A stretch of 64,000 bases of DNA from JAJPKK01 sp963802745 (GCA_963802745.1 CAWDKL010000081.1:37750-101749); one strand, 5' to 3'. Numbered from the stretch's first letter, positions 28,539 to 38,046 are shown. The notes: a model not told the origin generated them from the sequence alone. Translations and numbers: made by a program.

Positions 28539-28714
28539 CCCCCTCTTCCCATCGTCCTTCACGATGGGGAGAGGGCCGGGGTGAGGGGCCGATGCGAGCA
28601 CCGGCGGTGCGGCCGATCGCTCCGCAGCGGTGGCCCGCCCCAACGCCCTCACGCGCCCCGGCCCCTCACCCTAGCCCTCTCCCCACGGCGTGAAGAACGC
28701 CGCGGGGAGAGGGG
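28539..28714. repeat. Dispersed CTCTCCCC/GGGGAGAG repeat, copy B
   Basis: Same architecture and length as copy A, 345 bp downstream of it, with a few substitutions (for example CTCTTCCC at the left end and CACCCTAGCCCT near the right). Copies A and B in direct orientation, plus the sequence between them, fill most of the 1-kb gap between argD and gcrA. The remaining 28715-28968 stretch should hold the gcrA promoter; I see no other gene in it. Confidence 0.85.
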
Positions 28715-28968
28715 ACGCGGCGTGATCGCCGCGCTGGGGAATGCCGGCGCCGGGTGCATTTTGATGGGGATAACCCGTCGCGCGCCAGGCGAACTCTTGC
28801 GCACAACTCACTAGTTATTGTAGCTTCCGTTTTATGGACTACGACATCTCGGTAGGACGCCCTCTGGGTTGTATTTTCTGGATGTTGCCAGGAGCCTAAG
28901 GCGGCTCCGGAACAATGGAGGTTTCGGTGGGGGCCGAAGGTTTGCTGGTTGGCGGGGATGATCGCGCG

Positions 28969-29502
28969 ATGCAAAAGGAAGAAATTTCCGGATGGACGGA
29001 GCAGCGCGTCGCATTGCTCAAAAAGCTTTGGGGCGACGGGTTGTCGGCGAGCCGCATTGCCGAGACTCTTGGCGGGGTCACGCGCAACTCGGTGATCGGC
29101 AAAGTCCATCGTTTGGGGCTATCCGGGCGATCCCGTGGCGCGGCCGCGGCACCGCGCGATCGCGCGGTCCGCTCCGACGCGTTCTGCGAGGAAGAGCAGA
29201 TGCTGGTGGCGCAGCCCGCCAGCCACGGCAACACCGCTCTCGCCCCGATCGTTTGCTATGAAGCCGAACTGCAGCCGTCGGCCGAGGCGACCGCTGAAAT
29301 TGTGCCGCTGATGCAGCGCTGCTCGATCTTGGATCTGACGGAGCGCAAGTGCAAGTGGCCGATCGGCGATCCGGTCGCGGCGGATTTCTACTTTTGCGGG
29401 GCGAGGACGGCCGACGGGTTGCCGTATTGCAGCCATCACTGCCGCATGGCCTATCAACCGGTGGCGGAACGTCGGCGCGAACGGCAAGCGTCACAGGGTT
29501 GA
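28969..29502 (+). CDS. gcrA: GcrA cell-cycle regulator
   Basis: A 177-residue protein. The N-terminal GWTEQRVALLKKLWGDGLSA followed by TRNSVIGKVHRLGLSGR is the GcrA DNA-binding domain, and the C-terminal CKWPIGDPVAADFYFCG..YCSHHCRMAY is the Cys-rich end that contacts RNA polymerase sigma70. GcrA activates promoters with CcrM-methylated GANTC sites and is confined to Alphaproteobacteria, a taxonomic marker for the window. ATG 28969 gives the conserved beginning; ATG 28915 is an alternative. Confidence 0.95.
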   Translation: MQKEEISGWTEQRVALLKKLWGDGLSASRIAETLGGVTRNSVIGKVHRLGLSGRSRGAAAAPRDRAVRSDAFCEEEQMLVAQPASHGNTALAPIVCYEAELQPSAEATAEIVPLMQRCSILDLTERKCKWPIGDPVAADFYFCGARTADGLPYCSHHCRMAYQPVAERRRERQASQG

Positions 29503-29545
29503 ACGGTCGCAGGCATGAGCAGGCGTCAAACCGTGACCGCTGACG

Positions 29546-30247
29546 TTACGCGCTCTTGGTAAAGCGATCGTTGAGCGCGTAGCCGGCGCCCCGGACGGTG
29601 CGAATGGGGTCGGACGCCCGGCCGCGGTTGAGCGCCTTGCGCAGGCGGCCGACATGAACATCGACGGTACGCTCGTCGATGTAGACGTCGCGGCCCCAGA
29701 CGCGGTCGAGCAGCTGCTCGCGCGAATACACGCGGCCGGGATTCTCCATCAGGAATTCGAGCAGGCGGAACTCGGTCGGCCCCAGCGGGACGTCGCGGCC
29801 CGCCCGCGCCACGCGCTTCTTCTCGCGGTCGAGTTCGATATCGCCGGCGGCCAAGACCCCGGCGATGCGCTCCGGCTTGCTGCGCCGCAACAGGGCGCGG
29901 ATGCGGGCCAGCAGCTCGGGAACCGAGAACGGCTTGACCATATAGTCGTCGGCGCCGGTTGCGAGGCCGCGGATCCGTTCGGATTCCTCGCCCCGCGCGG
30001 TCAGCATGATGATCGGCAGCGCCGCGGTTTCGGGCCGTGTCCGCACGCGCCGGATCAGTTCGATCCCGGACAGGCCCGGAAGCATCCAATCGATGATCGC
30101 CAGGTCGGGGATATGTTCCCTGAGCTTGAGGTCGGCATCGTCGCCCCGGATCGCGGCGTTGACCACATAGCCGTCGGCCTCGAGATTGTAGCGCAGCAGC
30201 ATGGTCAAGGGTTCTTCGTCCTCGACGAGCAGGATACGAGCCGTCAT
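29546..30247 (-). CDS. phoB: Phosphate regulon response regulator PhoB
   Basis: A 233-residue OmpR-class regulator. The receiver domain has ILLVEDEEPL, the phospho-acceptor in LAIIDWMLPGLSGIEL and the switch Lys in DDYMVKPFS. The winged helix has PLGPTEFRLLEFLMENPGRV, TVDVHVGRLRKALN and VRGAGYAL. Phosphorylated by PhoR, it binds PHO boxes such as the two found upstream in this cluster. It is the last gene of the phoR-pstSCAB-phoU-phoB set. Confidence 0.97.
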   Translation of the reverse strand: MTARILLVEDEEPLTMLLRYNLEADGYVVNAAIRGDDADLKLREHIPDLAIIDWMLPGLSGIELIRRVRTRPETAALPIIMLTARGEESERIRGLATGADDYMVKPFSVPELLARIRALLRRSKPERIAGVLAAGDIELDREKKRVARAGRDVPLGPTEFRLLEFLMENPGRVYSREQLLDRVWGRDVYIDERTVDVHVGRLRKALNRGRASDPIRTVRGAGYALNDRFTKSA

Positions 30248-30268
30248 GTGATCCTCGTCTGCCGGTGA

Positions 30269-30991
30269 TTACGGGCGCTCAGCGAAATACGGAATATTGG
30301 TGGTGCTGGTGGTGTCCCCCTTGGGCCGTTCGTCGGGCAGGGCCCGCCCCTCCACCATGAAGTAGACGCTCTCGGCGATGTTGGTGGCGTGATCTCCCAT
30401 CCGCTCGATATTCTTGGCGCAAAACAGCAGGTGAATGCACACGCTGATGTTGCGCGGATCCTCCATCATGTAGGTCAGCAATTCCCGGAACAGCGAGTTG
30501 TTGACGGCATCGACTTCTTCGTCGCCGCGCCAGACCTCCAGCGCCTTGACGGCATCGCGCCGCGCATAGGCGTCGAGGACGTCCTTGATCTGGGTCAGCA
30601 CGATGTCGGTCATGTGTTCGACGCCGCGCATGACCGTTTGCAGGTTCAAGTCGTGGTCGATCACCTCGACACGCTTGGCGATGTTCTTGGCGAGATCGCC
30701 GATCCGCTCGAGATCGTTGGATACCCGCAAGGCGCCGACCACTTCACGCAGGTCCACGGCCATCGGCTGACGCCGCGCGATGGTCAGGATCGCCTTGTCC
30801 TCGACGGTGCGCTGCAGGGTATCGATCTTGGCGTCGGTGGCTATGACGGTGCGGGACAGGTCCGCATCGCGGCGGCTGAGCGCATCGACCGCATCGCCGA
30901 TCTGCCGCTCGGCGAGCCCGCCCATTTCGGCAATCATGCGTGCCAATTCCTGGAGATCGGCGTCGAACGCCCTCATTGTATGCTCGGTCAT
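30269..30991 (-). CDS. phoU: Phosphate signalling protein PhoU
   Basis: A 240-residue all-helical PhoU with two tandem repeats. Signature parts are EMGGLAERQIGDAVDAL, the metal-binding NDLERIGDLAKNIAKRV (repeat 1) and CAKNIERMGDHATNIAESVY (repeat 2). It links the Pst transporter to PhoR and keeps the regulon off when phosphate is plentiful. MTEHTMRAFD at 30991 is the conventional start. Located between pstB and phoB. Confidence 0.96.
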   Translation of the reverse strand: MTEHTMRAFDADLQELARMIAEMGGLAERQIGDAVDALSRRDADLSRTVIATDAKIDTLQRTVEDKAILTIARRQPMAVDLREVVGALRVSNDLERIGDLAKNIAKRVEVIDHDLNLQTVMRGVEHMTDIVLTQIKDVLDAYARRDAVKALEVWRGDEEVDAVNNSLFRELLTYMMEDPRNISVCIHLLFCAKNIERMGDHATNIAESVYFMVEGRALPDERPKGDTTSTTNIPYFAERP

Positions 30992-31063
30992 GGCGGCCAT
31001 CTCCGTTTGCGCTCCAACGCTGTCCGCCCGGTCATCGGCTCGGGCGGCCGGACGGGTTGCGGA

Positions 31064-31897
31064 TCAGCCGAAGCGACCCGTGATGTAATCCTGCGTCCGG
31101 CGGTCGGCAGGCGTGGTGAACATCTTGCTCGTGGTATCGAATTCGACGAGTTCGCCCAGATACATGAACGCCGTGTAGTCGGAGACCCGGGCGGCTTGCT
31201 GCATATTGTGGGTCACGATCGCGATGGTGTAATCATCCTTGAGCTCGTCGATCAGTTCCTCGATCTTGGCGGTGGAGATCGGATCGAGCGCGGAGCACGG
31301 TTCGTCGAGCAGGATCACTTCCGGCCTCACGGCGACGGTGCGGGCGATGCATAGCCGCTGCTGCTGCCCGCCCGATAGGCTCAGTCCGTTCGCTTGCAGC
31401 TTGTCCTTGACCTCGTCCCAGATCGCGGCACGGCGTAGCGCGGTCTGTACCCGGTCGTCGATTTCGCTGCGCGTCAGCTTTTCGAACAGCCGAATCCCGA
31501 ACGCGATGTTTTCGTAAATCGACATCGGAAACGGCGTGGGTTTTTGAAACACCATGCCGATCCGGGCCCGCAGCAAATTCAAATCCTGGCCGTGGTCGAG
31601 AATGTTTTTGCCGTCCAGCAAAACCTCGCCTTCGGCCCGCTGATTGGGATAGAGTCCATAGATACGGTTGAGGATACGCAGCAGCGTCAACTTACCGCAC
31701 CCGGACGGACCGATAAAGGCCGTCACCCTGCGATCGTAAAGCGGCACATTGATGGATTTTAGCGCTTTGTTGTCGCCATAGTAGAAGCTCAGATCGCGCA
31801 CCAGGACCTTTTCGGTCAGCTTTCCGATCGCTTCGGCCGGTCGCGCGGCCGGCACCGGAGGTTGTGCCGTGTTCTCGATGCCGGTCATTGAGTTCAT
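31064..31897 (-). CDS. pstB: Phosphate ABC transporter ATP-binding protein PstB, altered Walker A
   Basis: A 277-residue ABC ATPase that drives phosphate import through PstCA. The ABC signature LSGGQQQRLCIARTV, Walker B VILLDEPCSALDP and the switch IVTHNMQQA are normal. The Walker A reads FIGPSGCGKLTLLRILN: residue 70 is Leu (codon TTG) where Ser/Thr (TCG) is required to coordinate Mg2+. This would be expected to abolish or strongly impair ATP hydrolysis unless it is a sequencing error. A 4-bp overlap joins it to pstA. Confidence 0.95.
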   Translation of the reverse strand: MNSMTGIENTAQPPVPAARPAEAIGKLTEKVLVRDLSFYYGDNKALKSINVPLYDRRVTAFIGPSGCGKLTLLRILNRIYGLYPNQRAEGEVLLDGKNILDHGQDLNLLRARIGMVFQKPTPFPMSIYENIAFGIRLFEKLTRSEIDDRVQTALRRAAIWDEVKDKLQANGLSLSGGQQQRLCIARTVAVRPEVILLDEPCSALDPISTAKIEELIDELKDDYTIAIVTHNMQQAARVSDYTAFMYLGELVEFDTTSKMFTTPADRRTQDYITGRFG

Positions 31898-32742
31898 GAC
31901 GATTTCCCTGAGGCTGCAAGCGCGCGCGCCGTGATACTCAGCGCCAGCACCGCGAAGGTGATGATCAGCGCGCCGATCCAGGCGAGCTTCTGCCAGTCCG
32001 CATACGGGCTGAGCGCAAACTGGAAAATCACGACCGGCAGGCTGGCGATCGGTCCATTCAGATTGCTGCTGAAAAACTGGTTGTTGAGAGCGGTGAACAG
32101 CAATGGCGCCGTCTCCCCGCTGACGCGGGCGATCGCCAGCAGGATGCCGGTGATGATGCCGGCACGCGCCGCCCGATACGACACGTAGCCGATCACATGG
32201 GCGCGCGGCATGCCGATGGACGCCGCGGCTTCGCGCAATTCCTTGGGCACCAGAGCGAGCATGTCCTCGGTCGTGCGCACGACCACCGGTATGACGATCA
32301 CGGCCAGCGCCACCGCTCCCGCCCACCCGGAGAAATGTCCCATCGGGGCGACCATGACTTCGTAGATGAACAGACCGATGACGATCGACGGTGCGCTCAG
32401 CAGGATGTCGTTGATGAAGCGGACGACCACGCTCAACCGGTCGAATTTGCCGTATTCGGCCAAATAGGTCCCGGCGAGGATTCCGATCGGCGTGCCGATC
32501 GCCACACCCAGCACGGTCAGCATCAGGCTACCGATGATGGGGTTGAGGAGGCCGCCGTCGGAGCCGGGAGGCGGGGTCATTTGCGTGAATACCGCGAGCG
32601 AAAGCCCGCTCAAGCCCTCATAAACGAGGGTCCCGAGGATCAGGACCAGCCAACCCAGTCCGATGACGGTGGCACCGATCGACAGCACCATGATGACCCG
32701 GTTGCGAAGGCGGCGGCGGCTATAGAGGTCCATTGCGGTCAT
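31894..32742 (-). CDS. pstA: Phosphate ABC transporter permease PstA
   Basis: A 282-residue inner-membrane permease with six predicted helices. Typical PstA parts: GLLNPIIGSLMLTVLGVAIG, RFINDILLSAPSIVIGLFIY and the cytoplasmic EAA loop ELREAAASIGMPRAHVIGYV that docks PstB. The C-terminal helix is LIITFAVLALSITARALAA. It overlaps both neighbours by 4 bp, as expected of a single transcript with coupled translation. Confidence 0.96.
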   Translation of the reverse strand: MTAMDLYSRRRLRNRVIMVLSIGATVIGLGWLVLILGTLVYEGLSGLSLAVFTQMTPPPGSDGGLLNPIIGSLMLTVLGVAIGTPIGILAGTYLAEYGKFDRLSVVVRFINDILLSAPSIVIGLFIYEVMVAPMGHFSGWAGAVALAVIVIPVVVRTTEDMLALVPKELREAAASIGMPRAHVIGYVSYRAARAGIITGILLAIARVSGETAPLLFTALNNQFFSSNLNGPIASLPVVIFQFALSPYADWQKLAWIGALIITFAVLALSITARALAASGKSS

Positions 32743-33719
32743 CCGATCCGTCGTTCCATGCGCATCAGCATGTATCTTGCCGCAGCGAGCACGATGAAGG
32801 TGATCCCGAACAGGATCAGGCCGAGCGCGATCAGAGCGGAGGTGTAGAGATCGCCGACGGCTTCAGTGAATTCATTGGCGATGGCGGCCGAAATCGTCGT
32901 ACCGGGCGCCAAGAGCGATGCCGAAACCTTGTGGGCATTGCCGATCACGAAGGTAACCGCCATGGTTTCGCCGAGCGCCCGGCCGAGGCCGAGCATGATG
33001 CCGCCGATGACGCCGACCCGCGCATAGGGAAGCACGACATTGCGCACCACTTCCCACGTCGTGCATCCGACCCCATAGGCGGCTTCCTTCAATACCGGCG
33101 GCACGGCCTCGAACACGTCACGCGAGATCGAGGTAATGAACGGCAGCACCATGATGGCCAGGATGAGCCCCGCAGTGAGCATGCCGATGCCGTATGGCGG
33201 ACCCTCGAACAGGCTGGACAGCACCGGTACGTCGGCAAAGGTGTCGATCAGGAAGGGCTGCACCGTCCGCTGCAAAAACGGAGCGAACACGAATAGCCCC
33301 CAGATACCATAAATGATGCTCGGAATTCCGGCGAGCAGTTCGATGGCGATGCCGATCGGCCGCCGCAGCCACAGCGGACAGAGTTCGGTCAAGAACAGCG
33401 AAATCAGCAGACCGAGCGGCACGGCTATCAGCATCGCAATGAACGATGTTACCAGAGTGCCATAGATCGGCGCCAAGGCACCGAATTTCTCGGTGACGGG
33501 GTTCCATCGTTCCTCGAACAGAAAGTTGAACCCAAAGGCTTGGAACGCCGGCAAGGAGCCTTTGATCAGCGCCAGAATGACGCCGCTGAGCAGCACCAGG
33601 ACCAAGATCGCCGCGGCGCGCGTCAAGAAATGAAACGTCAGGTCGCTTATTCGCAACCGGCCCAAAGTCCGGGCGCGGGAGGCGGCGGCGATGTTACCCG
33701 ATAAAGCGAGGTTGACCAC
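32739..33719 (-). CDS. pstC: Phosphate ABC transporter permease PstC
   Basis: A 326-residue permease with an N-terminal cytoplasmic arm and six helices. FEERWNPVTEKFGALAPIYG is the conserved PstC periplasmic motif, LLAGIPSIIYGIWGLFVFAP the middle helix, and LKEAAYGVGCTTWEVVRNVV the EAA loop contacting PstB. It pairs with PstA to form the channel. About 220 bp separate it from pstS, longer than the other spacings in the cluster. Confidence 0.96.
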   Translation of the reverse strand: MVNLALSGNIAAASRARTLGRLRISDLTFHFLTRAAAILVLVLLSGVILALIKGSLPAFQAFGFNFLFEERWNPVTEKFGALAPIYGTLVTSFIAMLIAVPLGLLISLFLTELCPLWLRRPIGIAIELLAGIPSIIYGIWGLFVFAPFLQRTVQPFLIDTFADVPVLSSLFEGPPYGIGMLTAGLILAIMVLPFITSISRDVFEAVPPVLKEAAYGVGCTTWEVVRNVVLPYARVGVIGGIMLGLGRALGETMAVTFVIGNAHKVSASLLAPGTTISAAIANEFTEAVGDLYTSALIALGLILFGITFIVLAAARYMLMRMERRIG

Positions 33720-33942
33720 CTGTGGGCCTCCTGGTTCCGGTTACGTCGATACCCACGGCTGCCGAGTTGGGTCACCGCGGCCAGAATGAACAACACTGCC
33801 CGCCAAATTGCCCCCGAAGGCATTCTTGCGGCAAACCACGCATCCCCGGGGAGGCGACGGTATCCGGAATCATCGGACGGGGAGATAGCCGGCCTGCAGA
33901 GAAGGGCGGGGAGACATGCGGCTCCCCGCCACGGACCCGACC

Positions 33943-35014
33943 TTAGTGGGAAACCGTGTAGAGCGGCTTGCCGGCAGCGTCCGTTATGTCTTTGGACCAG
34001 TCTTGCCTCGATGGAGCGCACCACAGCGGCGGGCATCGGCACGTAATCCAGATCCTCCGCCATCTTAGCCCCATTGGTGAAAGCCCAGTCGAAGAACTTG
34101 AGCGCCTCCCGGGCGGTCGCCGCATCCTTCGGCTGCCTGGGGATCAGAATGAAAGTGGCCGCCGTCATCGGCCACGACGCGGCTCCGGCCTGGTTGCTGA
34201 GGACGACACCATAGCCTGGCACCGAGTGCCAGTCCGCATTGGCGGCAGCGGCCTGGAAGCTTTCCGAGACCGGAGCAACGGGTTTGCCGTCGCGGTTGAT
34301 CATCTTGGTGAAATTGAGCTTGTTCTGCTTGGCATAGGCGTATTCCACGTAGCCGATGGACCCGCGGGTCTGGGCGACGTTATTGGCCACGCCTTCATTG
34401 CCTTTGGCGCCGAGCCCGATCGGCCATTCGACCGCCGTTGCCGAGCCGACCTTCGCCTTCCAGTCCGCGCTGACCTTGGAGAGGTAATCAGTGAAGTTGA
34501 AGGTGGTTCCCGAACCGTCCGACCGGTGCACCACCACGATGGCTTGACGCGGCAGCTTGGCGTTCGGATTGAGAGCCTTGATGGCGGCGTCGTCCCACGA
34601 CTTGATCTGGCCAAGGAAGATTTTGGCCAGCGTCGGACCGTCGAGCGTGATGCTGCCCGGGGCGACGCCCGGCAGATTGATCACCGGCACGATCCCGCCC
34701 ATGACCATCGGGAACTGCACGAGTTCGCTCTTGGTCAGTTCTTCGCCGGAGAGCGGGGCATCGGTCGCACCGAACACCACGGTCCTGGCCTGAATCTGCT
34801 TGATGCCGCCGCCGGACCCGATCGACTGATAGTTCAAGCCGACACCGGTCGCCTTCTTATAGGCGTCCGCCCATTTGGCGTAGACCGGGTACGGGAAGGT
34901 CGCGCCGGCGCCGGAAATGTTGACCGCCCAAGCGGCCGGCGCAGCTGCACCGGCGCCGATGGCGAGGACCGCCACGGCAAGCGACCGGATCACGGAGGAT
35001 CGCGTTATCTGCAT
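33943..35014 (-). pseudogene. pstS: Phosphate-binding protein PstS, frameshift near the C-terminus
   Basis: A periplasmic phosphate-binding protein. Signal peptide MQITRSSVIRSLAVAVLAIG, then INISGAGATFPYPVYAKWAD-like start, GSGGGIKQI and VHRSDGSGTTFNFTDYLSKV, the phosphate-binding loops. The frame breaks after AVVRSIEA (about 34012), and the last 19 residues, DWSKDITDAAGKPLYTVSH, lie in the next frame with a stop at 33943. Removing one A from GGCAAGAC rejoins them. Read literally, the protein gains a long foreign tail. RBS AAGGAGAAGC. A PHO box lies 145 bp upstream. Confidence 0.92.
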
Positions 35015-35158
35015 TTTGCTTCTCCTTGCGGTGCGGCTTGTCACCCAATGATGTTTTGCCATGGGGCAAGAGACATTGTTATCGGGGCGCGTGCACCGCC
35101 AAGTGCCAAGTACATTTCGACCCTAGGCCCGCCGACACCATCCTTTTATGTACGTGAA

Positions 35159-35176
35159 ATGACATTATCATGACAC
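35159..35176 (-). promoter_or_regulatory. PHO box upstream of pstS
   Basis: On the minus strand the site reads GTGTCATGATAATGTCAT: two 7-bp direct repeats (GTGTCAT and ATGTCAT) separated by 4 bp, a close match to CTGTCAT-N4-CTGTCAT bound by phosphorylated PhoB. It lies about 145 bp before the pstS ATG in an AT-rich patch, so it should drive pstSCAB-phoU-phoB when phosphate is scarce. Confidence 0.85.
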
Positions 35177-35205
35177 AATAAGAGATTGATTTATATCAAT
35201 AATCT

Positions 35206-36531
35206 TCAGGAATTCGGCGGCGGCGCCAAGGGCAGGCGGACGGTGAAATTGGCGCCGGTGCCCGGTGCGCTCTCGATCAGCAGGCGGCCGCGGTGGCGAT
35301 TGAGGATATGCTTCACCAGTGCGAGTCCCAGTCCGGTCCCGCCCTGAGCGCGGCTCGCCGCGTTATCGACGCGGTAGAATCTTTCGGTGAGCCGCGGCAA
35401 GTGTTCCGGCGCAATCCCGGACCCATAATCCCTGACCGAGATGAGCGCTTCCCGGGCATTGCCGGTCGCCGGCTCGCGCATCAGGGTAATGTTGACGCGC
35501 TTGCCGGCTGCACCATATTTCAGGGCGTTCTCGATCAGGTTTTCGAACACCCGGATCAGTTCGTCGCGATCGCCCGGGACCGCGAGCCGATCCGCCTGGT
35601 CCGCGATGGTGATCTCGACCCCCCGTTCGAGGGCCAGCGGCGCCAAGCCGGCCGCGACCTCATGGACGATCGCTACGAGATCAACGGGTTTCTCCGGACG
35701 AATGTGAGCCTTCTGCTGAATCCGCGACAGCGATAAGAGATCGTCGATCAGGCGCGCCATGCGGTTCGCCTGTTCCTTCATGATGGCAAGGAAACGATCC
35801 CGCGACGGCGCGTCGGCACGCGCCGAGCCTTGCAGCGTCTCGATGAACCCCAACAGCGACGCCAACGGCGTGCGCAGTTCGTGGCTCGCATTGGCGACGA
35901 AATCGCTGCGCATCTCTTCGACCAGCCGCAAGGGCGTAAGATCACGCAGCGTCAGCAGGATCAGGTTGCGATCCGCGTTCGGTGCCGTCCCCGGCAGCGG
36001 GAGCGGCGTGATAGTAACCTCCCACCATCGGTCGATCGGCACGCGCTGCAGGAACTCGACCTGCCGGATCTGCCGGTCTGCCGCAACCGCGCGGATCGCT
36101 TCGAGCACGTCGGGAATCCGGAACGCGAAGGAAAGCGGCTCGCCACGCAAAATGCCGGGAGCAATGCTTTGCACGCCGGCGTTGAAGGTCACCACCAGGC
36201 TTTCGGTGGTGAGCGCGATCGCCGGCTGGGGCAGTGCAGAAATGACCGCCTCCACTAACCGATCCGCGACGGCCGGCGCCGCACCTTGGAGGCGCGCCGC
36301 GCTGTCGGTCCGGGCGATGATGACGCCCTCACGGTCCGGCGGCGATGGCGCGGACGCCAGCACTGCCAGCGCGATCGCCGCGAATCCCATGAGCGCCGGC
36401 ACGACACCGAGCCCGCCGAAACCGGCCAGTGCTGCGAACACCAGGGCGGTTACCAGCACGGCCGGGCGCGCGCGCAGGCGCCGGAATTCGCGCGCCAGCC
36501 CCGGATCGGTTCGATGTTCCTGGACCGCCAT
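35206..36531 (-). CDS. phoR: Phosphate regulon sensor histidine kinase PhoR
   Basis: A 441-residue membrane kinase: two N-terminal helices (AVLVTALVFAALAGFGG, ALMGFAAIALAVLA), a PAS-like sensor region, the H-box DFVANASHELRTPLASLLGF, N-box NLIENALKYGAAG, G1 DYGSGIAPEHLPRLTERFY and G2 GGTGLGLALVKHIL. It phosphorylates PhoB and takes input from PstB-PhoU. ATG 36531 is the first ATG; the frame is open to a TTG at 36597. A PHO box precedes it, so autoregulation is likely. Confidence 0.95.
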   Translation of the reverse strand: MAVQEHRTDPGLAREFRRLRARPAVLVTALVFAALAGFGGLGVVPALMGFAAIALAVLASAPSPPDREGVIIARTDSAARLQGAAPAVADRLVEAVISALPQPAIALTTESLVVTFNAGVQSIAPGILRGEPLSFAFRIPDVLEAIRAVAADRQIRQVEFLQRVPIDRWWEVTITPLPLPGTAPNADRNLILLTLRDLTPLRLVEEMRSDFVANASHELRTPLASLLGFIETLQGSARADAPSRDRFLAIMKEQANRMARLIDDLLSLSRIQQKAHIRPEKPVDLVAIVHEVAAGLAPLALERGVEITIADQADRLAVPGDRDELIRVFENLIENALKYGAAGKRVNITLMREPATGNAREALISVRDYGSGIAPEHLPRLTERFYRVDNAASRAQGGTGLGLALVKHILNRHRGRLLIESAPGTGANFTVRLPLAPPPNS

Positions 36532-36636
36532 CGGATTGCAGGCCGCCGCCCCGGACGCGGGCGGTGATGCGGGGCGATTGCCCACGTGAAAGTGCAAAAG
36601 GTGAAAACGCGAAGCCCTTCACCTGACGCCGCGACC

Positions 36637-36654
36637 ATGACAAAGCGATGACGC
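36637..36654 (-). promoter_or_regulatory. PHO box upstream of phoR
   Basis: The minus strand reads GCGTCATCGCTTTGTCAT: 7-bp repeats GCGTCAT and TTGTCAT with exactly 4 bp between them. The match to the PhoB consensus is slightly weaker than that before pstS, but spacing and phase are perfect. It lies 106 bp before the phoR ATG, which suggests that PhoB activates the kinase gene as well. Confidence 0.72.
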
Positions 36655-36727
36655 AATTCCCGATTCGGTGCGATCGAAGGCCGTGGTATCGGGCAAGCTC
36701 AGGGCGAATGCGTTGTGTGCTGCCGCC

Positions 36728-37735
36728 TTACCGCTCCGCCGCACCACGGTTGCGCCGCCAGCCAAGCCAGCTGAGCCAAAGCTCCCGCCCACCGAGAATC
36801 GCCAGCGCCAGCGCGAACGGAACCAAATAATAGAGCAGGCGGAACAGCAGCAATCCCGCCACCAGGTCTTCGGTATCGAACTGCCAGAGCGCCAGCAGCA
36901 TGGCGGCATCGAAAACCCCGAGGCCGCCGGGCGAATGGCTGGCAAAGCCAAGCAGCGTCGCCAATACGAAAATCACCGCAAGCGACACGAAGCCGATATA
37001 GGGGTCGTCCGGCACCAGCATATACATGGCTGCCGCGCAGCAGGCGAGGTCGATGATCCCGATGGCGATCTGCAGCAGAGTCAGCGGCCCGTTGGGCAGG
37101 GTGACGACCCAATTGCTGCGCCCGAGCGCGCGCGGCGTATGCCACACCCAGACCACGTAAACCGCAAGGGCGCCGAGAATACCGCCCGCCAAGATCCGAT
37201 TGGCCAGCGGCGGCAAGTGATTGAGCGCCGAGGCGGCGCGCGGGTTGACGGCAACGCCAAGCCCCAGCACGGTCGCATTGCCGAGCCAGAAAGTCAGGCC
37301 GGCGACGAAACACACCTTGGCCACGTCGATCGCGGACAGGCCGTATGCCGAGTAGATGCGATAGCGCACGGCACCGCCGGTAAAGGCGCTGGCGCCGATA
37401 TTGTGCCCGACCGCGTAGCTGGTGAAGCCCGCGAGCGCCGCCACCCGATAGGGCACATCGGCACGGCCGATGGTGCGCACGGCGAACAGATCGTAGAAGG
37501 TCAGGGTAAAATAGCCGGCCGCGACGAACATCGCGGCGCGCACGACATCATGTTTCTCGACCGCCTGGATGGCGTCGATGACTTCCTCGAAGTCGAGATC
37601 GCCAAGCATGCGATACAGCACCACCGCGGCGACCGCGATGATGACGACACTCAGTAATACCCCGACCCGGCCCCATCCGATTCTTGCGTCGAAGGATTTG
37701 GCGAGCGAGTACAGGCCCCCATCCATATCGGCCAT
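36728..37735 (-). CDS. UPF0104 / YbhN-type membrane protein (lysylphosphatidylglycerol synthase-like)
   Basis: A 335-residue integral membrane protein with about eight helices. The family is marked by YAVGHNIGASAFTGGAVRYR, and GFASHSPGGLGVFDAAML near the C-terminus. It corresponds to the flippase/synthase-like transmembrane part of MprF without the cytoplasmic tRNA-dependent domain, so lipid lysylation is unlikely; a lipid-flipping or regulatory role is possible. ATG 37735 was chosen because AGCGGAG lies just upstream; the frame is open further. Confidence 0.85.
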   Translation of the reverse strand: MADMDGGLYSLAKSFDARIGWGRVGVLLSVVIIAVAAVVLYRMLGDLDFEEVIDAIQAVEKHDVVRAAMFVAAGYFTLTFYDLFAVRTIGRADVPYRVAALAGFTSYAVGHNIGASAFTGGAVRYRIYSAYGLSAIDVAKVCFVAGLTFWLGNATVLGLGVAVNPRAASALNHLPPLANRILAGGILGALAVYVVWVWHTPRALGRSNWVVTLPNGPLTLLQIAIGIIDLACCAAAMYMLVPDDPYIGFVSLAVIFVLATLLGFASHSPGGLGVFDAAMLLALWQFDTEDLVAGLLLFRLLYYLVPFALALAILGGRELWLSWLGWRRNRGAAER

Positions 37736-38046
37736 ACCGGCTCCGCTTGTTCTTAGTTCAAATTCTACAGCCGGATGCCGTGCGGGCGGAAGAGGCTTTG
37801 TGCCGCCGGACATTTGGTCGCGCCGGCGCACACATCCGCAAATCCGCCGTGTGGTGCATGTGCGCAGCAGCGGCATCCGACCCATCGGGGCGGTAGGTAT
37901 TCATAGGCCCTCCTACGGTCTTCTTGTCCTCGGCGCTTTCGCGAACCTGCAACCCGCCGCTTTTGCGCCGGAACGAACCCCGCTTTGACGTTGCCGTCGC
38001 GCCCGGGCTATCCTGTGCACCGCATCCACGGAGTTACCAGTTTATC

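Noticed and set aside
28030..28714. Possible CRISPR-like array because of repeated units
   Set aside because: Only two long, internally palindromic copies about 175 bp in length; no short direct repeats with regular spacers, and no cas genes anywhere in the window.
28100..28814. Open frames across the argD-gcrA gap
   Set aside because: They run through two copies of a palindromic repeat and repeat the same residues; no ribosome site and no protein-like composition.
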